A stretch of 64,000 nt of DNA, taken from contig WSXU01000002.1 of NCBI GenBank assembly GCA_009773455.1, forward strand, positions 124,001 to 188,000. Direction: 5' to 3'. The DNA is from Bacteroidota bacterium. Lineage in GTDB: Bacteria; Bacteroidota; Bacteroidia; Bacteroidales; Lentimicrobiaceae. The notes under the pieces are model-generated. The model saw nothing but the letters and a program-made list of their open reading frames with translations, did no database searches and was not told the origin of the DNA. Below are positions 10,069 to 17,533 of the stretch, one piece after another (the stretch's first letter is position 1; every line of letters starts with the position of its first letter). The position numbers were made by a program, and so were the translations under genes.

Positions 10069-12489
10069 ATGAAATCCCACCGCCTGTTACATTTTCCGGC
10101 TATTCTTTCATTGATTATATTTTCTTTCACCGCTTCAGGACAGCAATTAAACCGTCAGTTCAACAGTATAAAAGTTCTTGGTGAGAATATCGAAATTCAG
10201 GTCAGTGACGGCAAATACCTGATTTCGCCGCTGAATGATTTTACCATCCACACCATTTTTTATCCCACTGGGAAAGCCCTGAAAAATTTCTCCTTTGCCG
10301 CCGGTATGAAGACTGAAAAGGTTGATTTTACCTTAGTTGAGGAAGGGAACAATATCTCTGTCAAGTCAAAGGGCATCAGTTTGAAAATCACCAAAGTACC
10401 CTTCAGAATTGCCTATTATTATAACGATAAACTGTTGATCAGTGAAAACAGGGGATACACTGGTTCAGATTCATTGCAATCTCTCAATTTTTCAATTGAA
10501 AAGGAGGAAGTACTTTATGGTGGTGGTGCCAGGGTATTGGGTATGAACCGTCGGGGAAACAGGCTCCGTTTATACAACAGGGCGCATTATGGATATGAAA
10601 CAAGGTCAGAACTGATGAATTATACCCTTCCGCTGTTCCTTTCCTCGAAGCAATATGCTGTACTTTTTGACAATGCCAGCGATGGCTACCTTGACCTCGA
10701 CAGTCAGAAAAACAATGAAATCACTTATGAAACCGGGAGCGGTTCACCGAATTACCATGTGATTGCAGGTGATAACTGGTATGACCTTGTTCAGCACTAT
10801 ACACACCTCACCGGCCGTCAGCCGCTGCCCCCACGATGGGCCTTCGGCAATTTCAGCAGCAGGTTTGGTTATCATTCCCAGGCAGAAACCGAAGCGACTG
10901 TTGATCGGTTCTTTGATTATAAAATTCCGCTGGATGCCGTCATCATTGATATTTACTGGTTTGGCAAAGATATAAAAGGGACCATGGGCAATCTGAATTG
11001 GTTTACCGACAGTTTCCCTAAACCGGACCGGATGATTAAAAAATTTAACAAAAAAGGGGTAAAAACCATTCTTGTAACTGAGCCTTTTATTCTGACAACT
11101 TCCGATCGTTGGCAGGAATCAGTCGAAAATAATATTCTGGCTACTGACGGCAAGGGAAATCCTTTCACCTATGACTTTTACTTCGGGAACACCGGACTGA
11201 TTGACATTTATGACCCGAAAGCAAGGGCCTGGTTCTGGGATATCTATAAAAAATTTACAGATCAGGGCATCGGCGGATGGTGGGGTGACCTGGGAGAACC
11301 AGAGGTTCATCCTTCCGGCCTCAGGCATGTCAATGGCTCTGCTGACGAATTACACAATTCATACGGGCACGAATGGTGCCGGCTGATTTATGAAGGGTAC
11401 CGCAAGGACTTCCCTGATATAAGGCCATTTATTTTAATGCGGGCAGGTTATGCAGGTTCACAGCGTTATGGTATCATTCCGTGGACCGGGGATGTAAGCC
11501 GGAGCTGGGGTGGGTTGGTTCCGCAACCTGAAATTTCACTGCAGATGGGTATGCAGGGACTTGCCTATATGCATTCCGACCTGGGGGGGTTCGCAGGAGG
11601 CGATACGATCAACAACGAGCTTTATACCCGTTGGTTGCAGTATGGTGTTTTTCAGCCTGTTTACAGGCCTCATGCACAGGAACACATTCCTGCGGAGCCG
11701 GTTTTCCAGAACGAAACAACCCGTGAGAGGGCAAAAAAAGCAATAGATTTAAGGTATAGGCTGATGCCTTATATCTACAATATGGCATTTGAAAATAACC
11801 AGACTGGTAAACCTTTGATGATTCCTCTTTTTTTCAATGAAAGCAATAACAGGGACCTGCTCACTTATGATAAAGCCTATATGTGGGGAGACGCGTTCCT
11901 GGTCTCACCCGTAAAAGCACCGGGTCTTACAGAGCAGACAGTCTATCTTCCCAGTGGCTCAAACTGGACCGATTTCAATACCGGAAAAATATTTGAAGGC
12001 GGGTCTGAAATCACCATTCCGTTATCAATTGATTATATCCCTGTATTTGTCAAAGGAGGTTCTTTCATCCCAATGTCACAAAAGGCTGTAAGTTCAGTCG
12101 ATTATTCACTCGAAACATTTGACCTGCATTACTATTCTGACACTACTGTAAAAGAAAGCCATTACAAACTTTTTAACGATGACGGCGAAAGTCCGTTTGC
12201 CTTTGAAAAGGGAGATTATGAGCTTTTTGAATTCACTGCCGGTGAAGAAGGAAAATCGCTCAACCTGAATGTAAGGAAGATAAAGAACAATAGATTTTTC
12301 GGCTATCCGATAAACCACATAACCGTGAAGGTTCATAATCTTTTATCGAAACCTGCCGGCATAAGGGTGGGCAGTTCATATGCCGGTCCTGGAGAATGGA
12401 CATGGGATGAGCAGAATAAGTTGCTTTCAATCACTGTCAAATGCAACGGAACTGGTGAAAGGATCGGAATTCTCAGGGAACTTTACTGA
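10069..12489 (+). CDS. Secreted GH31 alpha-glycosidase
   Basis: The protein has 806 residues with a signal peptide ending near residue 25 (TASGQ), so it is exported to the periplasm or outer membrane. The GH31 N-terminal beta-sandwich is followed by the (beta/alpha)8 barrel. Signature blocks are VIIDIYWFG, the nucleophile region GGWWGDLGEPE (nucleophile Asp in WGD) and the acid/base region PWTGDVSRSW. Distal beta domains contain YLPSGSNWTDFNTG, typical of alpha-glucosidases and alpha-xylosidases. The family hydrolyses terminal alpha-linked glucose or xylose. Substrate preference cannot be read from the sequence, and no SusC/SusD pair or other glycosidase adjoins it, so it is not part of an obvious polysaccharide utilisation locus here. 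Confidence 0.9.
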   Translation: MKSHRLLHFPAILSLIIFSFTASGQQLNRQFNSIKVLGENIEIQVSDGKYLISPLNDFTIHTIFYPTGKALKNFSFAAGMKTEKVDFTLVEEGNNISVKSKGISLKITKVPFRIAYYYNDKLLISENRGYTGSDSLQSLNFSIEKEEVLYGGGARVLGMNRRGNRLRLYNRAHYGYETRSELMNYTLPLFLSSKQYAVLFDNASDGYLDLDSQKNNEITYETGSGSPNYHVIAGDNWYDLVQHYTHLTGRQPLPPRWAFGNFSSRFGYHSQAETEATVDRFFDYKIPLDAVIIDIYWFGKDIKGTMGNLNWFTDSFPKPDRMIKKFNKKGVKTILVTEPFILTTSDRWQESVENNILATDGKGNPFTYDFYFGNTGLIDIYDPKARAWFWDIYKKFTDQGIGGWWGDLGEPEVHPSGLRHVNGSADELHNSYGHEWCRLIYEGYRKDFPDIRPFILMRAGYAGSQRYGIIPWTGDVSRSWGGLVPQPEISLQMGMQGLAYMHSDLGGFAGGDTINNELYTRWLQYGVFQPVYRPHAQEHIPAEPVFQNETTRERAKKAIDLRYRLMPYIYNMAFENNQTGKPLMIPLFFNESNNRDLLTYDKAYMWGDAFLVSPVKAPGLTEQTVYLPSGSNWTDFNTGKIFEGGSEITIPLSIDYIPVFVKGGSFIPMSQKAVSSVDYSLETFDLHYYSDTTVKESHYKLFNDDGESPFAFEKGDYELFEFTAGEEGKSLNLNVRKIKNNRFFGYPINHITVKVHNLLSKPAGIRVGSSYAGPGEWTWDEQNKLLSITVKCNGTGERIGILRELY

Positions 12490-12551
12490 TCCCTGCTACT
12501 ACCGGTGAAGAGTACGTTGAATTGATAAAAACCTCAAATCACAATTTATTG

Positions 12552-12559
12552 TAACTTTG
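12552..12559 (+). promoter_or_regulatory. Candidate -7 promoter element
   Basis: TAACTTTG (TAnnTTTG) lies 27 nt before the ATG at 12587. It supports that start over an in-frame TTG at 12557 that overlaps the element. Confidence 0.5.
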
Positions 12560-12586
12560 CACTTTCATTTCAAAAAAACCTGCAAT

Positions 12587-13444
12587 ATGAAAAAACTGAT
12601 TTTCATTGCTTTAATGATCCCTTTTCTACTTTCCTGCAATGGCAAGAAGAAGGAATATGAGGCCCTTCAGGCACGTTACGACAGTTTACTGACCATTGGA
12701 TTTACCAAGGACACCACGATTCTCGATTATCTGACATCGTTCAATGCCATTCAGGCAAACCTCGACTCTATCAAACAGGCCGAGATGATCATTACCCAGA
12801 GTACTTCAGCAGATGGGGAATTACAACCGGACCAGAAAGAACAGATCAATCGTGATATCAACATGATTTACGAGATGCTTCAGAAAAACAAGCAGACCAT
12901 TGCTGAACTGAAGTCGAAGCTCAGAAAATCGAACGGCAAGGTAGCCGCGCTTGAGCAGATGGTTGAGCGCATGACCCGTCAGATTGAAGAAAAAGACGGA
13001 CAAATCGCCCAATTGCGTGAGCAACTGGAGAAGATGAATATTCAGATTGAAATCCTGAACACCAATGTTGAGAACCTTGCTTCAGAAGGAAAGGCTAAAT
13101 CGCAGACCATCAGTGAAAAAACCGAAGAACTGAACACAGCCTATTATGTCATCGGTACAAAAAAAGAACTGCGCGATCAGAAGATTATAACCATGGAAGG
13201 TGGTTTTGCCGGAATAGGAAGAAACAAGAAACTTAAAGAAGACTTTAACCGCGACTATTTTACGCGTATCGATATAACAAAACTAAGGTCGATTCCTGTG
13301 CTGAAGAAAAAAGCCAGTATCATTACCACCCATCCTTCACAATCGTACAAAATTTACGGTGAAAAAACTGTTGACAGTATAGTGATTAAAAACGGTAAAG
13401 AGTTCTGGTCAGCATCCAAGTATCTGGTAATTATTGTTGATTAA
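12587..13444 (+). CDS. Coiled-coil lipoprotein of unknown function
   Basis: A 285-residue protein that begins with a lipoprotein signal (MIPFLLSC, lipidated Cys about residue 17). A long, charged helical region rich in Lys, Glu and Gln (about 80-180) is predicted to form a coiled coil; it includes QIEEKDGQIAQLREQLEKMN. The C-terminal 90 residues look globular and beta-rich. Similar small coiled-coil lipoproteins are common in Bacteroidota and have no assigned role. I do not recognise a named family. The gene is followed by a strong bidirectional hairpin and has its own promoter, so it is probably monocistronic. Confidence 0.75.
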   Translation: MKKLIFIALMIPFLLSCNGKKKEYEALQARYDSLLTIGFTKDTTILDYLTSFNAIQANLDSIKQAEMIITQSTSADGELQPDQKEQINRDINMIYEMLQKNKQTIAELKSKLRKSNGKVAALEQMVERMTRQIEEKDGQIAQLREQLEKMNIQIEILNTNVENLASEGKAKSQTISEKTEELNTAYYVIGTKKELRDQKIITMEGGFAGIGRNKKLKEDFNRDYFTRIDITKLRSIPVLKKKASIITTHPSQSYKIYGEKTVDSIVIKNGKEFWSASKYLVIIVD

Positions 13445-13480
13445 ATGACATTAAACCGCTGATTCAGCGAAGTATAAGAT

Positions 13481-13508
13481 AAAAGCCGGAGGAAAACCTC
13501 CGGCTTTT
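13481..13508. terminator. Bidirectional intrinsic terminator
   Basis: A perfect 12-bp stem AAAAGCCGGAGG / CCTCCGGCTTTT with an AAAA loop sits between two convergent genes. The A/T ends give a T-run in either direction. Confidence 0.85.
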
Positions 13509-13546
13509 CTTCAATAATCTGCATTTGAATTAAAATTCACAGTATA

Positions 13547-13981
13547 TCAGGGTTGTGCTGACCCGGTACTGTAATTGATTTCTTTAACCTTCATCCCGGC
13601 TTCATCATAAAACAACCAGACACCAATGCGTTTACCCATATCGAAGCTGCCTTCATAGTATTTTTTCCCATTCGGGTGGTAAACCGTTCGTTTCCCATGA
13701 CTTTTTCCATCCCTGAATTCGCCTTCACTCCATATTTTACCATCTTCATACCAGGAAGCCCAATGGCCATTACGGAGTTCATTCTTATAACCACCCTCAA
13801 CGTATTTCTGGCCATTGTGGTGAAATTTAACTTCTTTTACCAGTTGTTCCCTGCCGTTGATTTTCTGATAGGTCTTTTCTGACTTTATTTTGCCGTCATC
13901 ATATTTCTCTTTTTTTACGGTCGTATTTGAACAGGAAGCCAATAAGATTGAGGCAAGCAGAAAGAAACACAGTTTTTGCAT
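13547..13981 (-). CDS. MORN-like repeat lipoprotein (YwqK-type)
   Basis: A 144-residue lipoprotein with signal ending LLASC. It carries at least four short repeats of the MORN/YwqK type, with Gly-containing cores such as YEDGKIWSEGEF and YHPNGKKYYEGSF spaced about 22-25 residues apart. Proteins of this family are often annotated as toxin-antitoxin YwqK-like or MORN repeat proteins, but the repeat alone does not give a function. It lies 24 bp downstream of the dihydroorotase gene in the same direction and may be co-transcribed with it. Confidence 0.78.
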   Translation of the reverse strand: MQKLCFFLLASILLASCSNTTVKKEKYDDGKIKSEKTYQKINGREQLVKEVKFHHNGQKYVEGGYKNELRNGHWASWYEDGKIWSEGEFRDGKSHGKRTVYHPNGKKYYEGSFDMGKRIGVWLFYDEAGMKVKEINYSTGSAQP

Positions 13982-14005
13982 GGTAGTCAGATAAAATCAG
14001 GTTAG

Positions 14006-15364
14006 TTAACGGTTAAATAAAAGGCGCTCACCCATATGAGATTCGTCGAACCGATCGTTTTGCCAGGCCAGATGACCACCGATGAAGGTATGGGTTATCC
14101 TGGAATGGAAGGTCTGCCCTTCGAACGGTGACCATCCACATTTATAAAGGATATTGTCAGGCCTGACTGTCCAGGCAGCATTGGGGTCAATCAATACCAG
14201 ATCGGCATGATAACCCTGACGAATAAACCCCCTGCGGTCGATCCCGAAAATGCGTGCCGGGGCATGGCACATTTTTTCAATGACTTTTGCCGGAGAAAGT
14301 TTCTCATCGCGGCTCATCTCAAGCATTGCAACCAATGAATGCTGCACCAGTGGCCCCCCGGAAGGGCAGGCAAAGTAAGATCTGCGTTTTTCCTCGGAGG
14401 TATGCGGTGCGTGATCGGTTGCCACTACATCTATGCGTCCGTCGAGTAAGGCTTTGAGCAATGCGTCACGGTCTGCTAATGATTTTATCGACGGGTTCCA
14501 TTTGATGGCCGATCCCAGCCGGGCATAATCCTCATCGGAAAACCACAGGTGATGAACACATACTTCCGCAGTAATCCGTTTGCTCCCGTTCGATGGCTTA
14601 TTGGAGAGCAGAACCAGTTCATCGGCCGTGGACAAATGCAGAATGTGAAGCCTTGTGTTGTATTTTGTGGCAAGTTGTACTGCCAGGGTACTCGATTTCA
14701 GGCAGGCCTCACGACTGCGGATCAGGGGATGGGCACTTACAGGAACCATCTCACCAAAACGTTCCCTGAACTGCGAAGTGTTTGAACGAATGGTTTCCTC
14801 ATCTTCGCAATGCACAGCCACCAGCGTTGGTGAATGCTTAAAAATCCCTTCGAGTGTAGCAGGGTTATCTACCAGCATATCACCCGTTGAAGCGCCCATG
14901 AATACCTTGACACCGCATACTGTCCTTGGATCGGTCTTCACTATCTCAGCAAGGTTCCCGTTAGAGGCACCCATATAAAAGGAATAATTCGCCAGTGATT
15001 TTTCAGCGGCCATCCTGTATTTCTGCTCAAGCAGTTCCTGTGTCAGGGTATTCGGAACAGTATTGGGCATTTCCATATAGGAGGTCACACCACCTGCCAC
15101 TGCTGCCCTGCTTTCGGTATAAAGGTCTCCCTTATGGGTAAGTCCCGGATCACGGAAATGTACCTGGTCATCAATTACTCCGGGTATCAGCCATTTGCCG
15201 TCAGCATCAATAATTTCGGCACCTTCAACCCCTTCAATACTATCGGGGTGATGTATGCCCTCTGCAACCAGGCTGATAAGACCTTTATTGATCAGTACAC
15301 TGCCGATGAAAGCACGGCCTTCATTTACAATGGTAGCTCCGGAAATCAGAAATTTTTTTTTCAT
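14006..15364 (-). CDS. pyrC: Dihydroorotase
   Basis: An amidohydrolase-superfamily enzyme of 452 residues that closes carbamoyl-aspartate to dihydroorotate in pyrimidine synthesis. Visible motifs are IDDQVHFRDPG, KVFMGAST (metal-bridging Lys), VAVHCEDE, HILHLST and VVATDHAPHT. In the first motif the usual His-x-His metal pair reads Gln-x-His, as I recall for Bacteroidota dihydroorotases, so this does not mean loss of function. The start at 15364 (MKKKFLIS) is preferred over an in-frame TTG three codons upstream; a -7 element lies at 15406-15413. An allantoinase or hydantoinase is the alternative, but MEMPNTVPN and the Bacteroidota context favour pyrC. Confidence 0.88.
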   Translation of the reverse strand: MKKKFLISGATIVNEGRAFIGSVLINKGLISLVAEGIHHPDSIEGVEGAEIIDADGKWLIPGVIDDQVHFRDPGLTHKGDLYTESRAAVAGGVTSYMEMPNTVPNTLTQELLEQKYRMAAEKSLANYSFYMGASNGNLAEIVKTDPRTVCGVKVFMGASTGDMLVDNPATLEGIFKHSPTLVAVHCEDEETIRSNTSQFRERFGEMVPVSAHPLIRSREACLKSSTLAVQLATKYNTRLHILHLSTADELVLLSNKPSNGSKRITAEVCVHHLWFSDEDYARLGSAIKWNPSIKSLADRDALLKALLDGRIDVVATDHAPHTSEEKRRSYFACPSGGPLVQHSLVAMLEMSRDEKLSPAKVIEKMCHAPARIFGIDRRGFIRQGYHADLVLIDPNAAWTVRPDNILYKCGWSPFEGQTFHSRITHTFIGGHLAWQNDRFDESHMGERLLFNR

Positions 15365-15405
15365 GGGAAACAATCAACCACCCGACAACCATCGGGTATA
15401 TAATG

Positions 15406-15413
15406 CAAAGGTA
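15406..15413 (-). promoter_or_regulatory. Candidate -7 element of dihydroorotase gene
   Basis: Minus strand TACCTTTG (TAnnTTTG), 42 nt before the ATG at 15364. Confidence 0.5.
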
Positions 15414-15441
15414 AGAATAAATGTAGGAAAAGTATTCCGGG

Positions 15442-16173
15442 TCAGGCAGCCTTTCTGGGCCTGATCCGCTTGAACCGTAGCTGTATAACACCCAGTATTG
15501 CTTCACGGAAAATGCCCCTGCTCATTTTTGATTCGCCTTCGGTACGATCGGTAAAAATGATCGGAACTTCAATGATATTAAAACCAAGTTTCCAGGCTGT
15601 ATACTTCATTTCGATCTGGAAGGCATATCCTGTAAATTTGATACGATCGAAATCAATGGTTTCGAGTAATTTCCTTCTGTAACATTTAAACCCGGCCGTA
15701 GTATCCATAATCTTCATCCGGGTAACCAACCGAACATAATAAGAGGCAAAGTACGACATCAGTACCCGGCCCATAGGCCAGTTAACCACATTAACGCCTT
15801 TGATGTAACGGGATCCAATGGCAACATCGCCTCCCTGGCTGGCACAGGCATCATATAGTTTCAGCAGATCTTCCGGATTGTGGGAGAAATCGGCATCCAT
15901 TTCAAAAATAAAGGAATACTCATTGTTCAATGCCCACCTGAATCCATGGATGTAAGCAGTTCCCAGTCCCAGTTTTCCTTTACGTTCCTCCATATGCAAA
16001 CGACCGGGGAATTCAGCCATCAGGGAACGAACAATGGCAGCAGTGCCATCGGGCGAGTTGTCCTCAACAACCAGAACATCAAACTCTTTATTTAACGAGA
16101 ATACTTTGCGTATGATCCGCTCTATATTCTCTTTCTCGTTGAAGGTTGGGATTACTACCAGACTGTCTTTCAC
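15442..16173 (-). CDS. Polyprenol-phosphate mannosyltransferase-like GT2
   Basis: A 243-residue family 2 glycosyltransferase. It opens with VVIPTFNEKENI and has VVEDNSPDGT (nucleotide-sugar binding), FEMDADFSHNPEDL (DxD-type metal site) and DRTEGESKM near the C-terminus, all typical of dolichol- or polyprenol-phosphate mannose synthases. It should transfer a hexose from a nucleotide sugar to polyprenol phosphate on the cytoplasmic membrane face. No C-terminal membrane segment is visible, so it resembles the short soluble-type enzymes. It lies between the dihydroorotase and endonuclease/phosphatase genes, all on the minus strand with gaps of 77 bp, and may be part of a loose operon. Confidence 0.85.
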   Translation of the reverse strand: MKDSLVVIPTFNEKENIERIIRKVFSLNKEFDVLVVEDNSPDGTAAIVRSLMAEFPGRLHMEERKGKLGLGTAYIHGFRWALNNEYSFIFEMDADFSHNPEDLLKLYDACASQGGDVAIGSRYIKGVNVVNWPMGRVLMSYFASYYVRLVTRMKIMDTTAGFKCYRRKLLETIDFDRIKFTGYAFQIEMKYTAWKLGFNIIEVPIIFTDRTEGESKMSRGIFREAILGVIQLRFKRIRPRKAA

Positions 16174-16249
16174 AAAATATCGGATTTAGATGCGAAATTA
16201 TAGCTATTTCATTAAAATAAAAACCCAAAAGATGTTAATCCGGGATTCA

Positions 16250-17299
16250 TCAGTTCTTCTCTTTAACCAGAAAAACATACGTCGGAAAATGGTCACTGTA
16301 ACCTCCGGCATAGGCCCCTCCTGCAAAGGTCCTGAATGGATATCCGGCATACGGCCCATCCTTCTGTAACAGGAATTTCTCATTATAAACCCGGGCTTTG
16401 TAAAACTTCCATCCTTTTCCTGATTCAGACAACAAGGGTTCTGAAATAATAATCTGATCGAAAAGATTCCAGGAATCCCGGTAAGCCAGGGAGCCAATGC
16501 CATCGCGATGCAGCTGCCACATCGGGTTAAACAATTCACCTTTACCCACATCTTCCTTTTTCCCTTTGGCTCCGAGGAACTTTGCAACGCTTTTATCGGT
16601 AGGGTCATCGTTCAGGTCACCCATGATTAAAATTTTGGCATTTTTATTCACACGCGAGACCGAATCACTCAGATGACGGCTCATCAGGGCCGCAGCTTCG
16701 CGATATTCGGGACCATTACCCCTGGATGGCCAGTGATTGACAATAACACTGATCAATTCACCGTCGAGTTCACCGCTGACAACAAGCTGATCCCTTGTAA
16801 ACCAGTCGGGCTGACCTTCAATTCTGACACGGTTTGAAGTGGCATTCACAACTTTGAAAACTGCAGGATTATAGAGAAGCCCGACATCAACGCCACGTTT
16901 GTCGGGTGAATCGAAATGTACAATCTGATAACCGGTATTTTTTAAAGCCGGTGTTTTCACCAGGTCTTCAAGTACGCCACGGTTCTCAATTTCCGAAACG
17001 CCGATGATTGACGGACCACCCTTAACCATATCCGAACCTATTCCGGCAATTACTTTCGACATGTTGGCAAGTTTGGCTTCATAGCGCTGGCGTGACCAGC
17101 GATTGCCGCCTCCGGGCAAAAATTCCGCATCGTCGGTATTGGGATCATCGATGGTGTCGAAAAGATTTTCAAGATTATAAAATGCAATGCAGGAGGCTTT
17201 ATAGGTTTTTTCCTGTGCATTGACAATGAAAGCGGCAAAAAACAGGGCAAAAGCCAGAATTATCTTAACATGGCCGGAATTCGGAGAGGCAGATTTCAT
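16250..17299 (-). CDS. Secreted endonuclease/exonuclease/phosphatase family enzyme
   Basis: About 349 residues with a signal peptide ending FIVNAQ; the start is set at 17299 (MKSASPNSG) because the hydrophobic core then follows directly and a TAnnTTTG element lies at 17345-17352. EEP-superfamily landmarks are FYNLENLFDT, SEIENR (metal-binding Glu), VNHWPSRG, MGDLNDDP and YSDHFPTYV. The fold hydrolyses phosphodiester or phosphomonoester bonds of DNA, RNA or lipids. The gene is divergent from a TonB receptor and a DUF5689/OB-fold lipoprotein, which supports a role in degrading extracellular nucleic acid. That role is inference. Confidence 0.87.
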   Translation of the reverse strand: MKSASPNSGHVKIILAFALFFAAFIVNAQEKTYKASCIAFYNLENLFDTIDDPNTDDAEFLPGGGNRWSRQRYEAKLANMSKVIAGIGSDMVKGGPSIIGVSEIENRGVLEDLVKTPALKNTGYQIVHFDSPDKRGVDVGLLYNPAVFKVVNATSNRVRIEGQPDWFTRDQLVVSGELDGELISVIVNHWPSRGNGPEYREAAALMSRHLSDSVSRVNKNAKILIMGDLNDDPTDKSVAKFLGAKGKKEDVGKGELFNPMWQLHRDGIGSLAYRDSWNLFDQIIISEPLLSESGKGWKFYKARVYNEKFLLQKDGPYAGYPFRTFAGGAYAGGYSDHFPTYVFLVKEKN

Positions 17300-17344
17300 T
17301 TCGTGAAAATTTTTATACCGGATATCCCTAAAAAGAAGGGGCAG

Positions 17345-17352
17345 CAAATATA
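17345..17352 (-). promoter_or_regulatory. Candidate -7 element of the EEP nuclease gene
   Basis: Minus strand TATATTTG (TAnnTTTG), 46 nt upstream of the ATG at 17299. Confidence 0.4.
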
Positions 17353-17420
17353 TTTATAATCTTACATTAATCTGTAGAACAAGCGCATAATTCTTTTATT
17401 TTATTAATATGTTAATTTTT

Positions 17421-17451
17421 TTTTGAGCAGCCACATTTTTTCGTTCATTTG
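17421..17451 (+). promoter_or_regulatory. Candidate promoter of the TonB receptor operon
   Basis: TTTTG (17421-17425), 18 nt, then TTCATTTG (17444-17451). This matches the Bacteroidota -33/-7 arrangement with one mismatch in the -7 element. The leader to the ATG at 17534 would be about 75 nt. Confidence 0.45.
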
Positions 17452-17533
17452 CAAAAATTTGTTAAAATGCCGGTTTCTACCCCATAATGAAATGACATCA
17501 AAATACAATATTACTTTTTCTAAAATAACCCAC

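Noticed and set aside
12557-12586. Upstream TTG start for the coiled-coil lipoprotein
   Set aside because: It overlaps the -7 element, and the lipoprotein signal begins exactly at the ATG at 12587.
17478-17490. TACCCCATAATG resembling the ECF motif near the TonB receptor gene
   Set aside because: It lacks the GACAAT half at 10-nt spacing and the CCCCTAT core, so it was not counted as a fourth copy.
17423-17533. N-terminal extension of the TonB receptor
   Set aside because: It would overlap the candidate promoter and bury the signal peptide 37 residues inside the protein.
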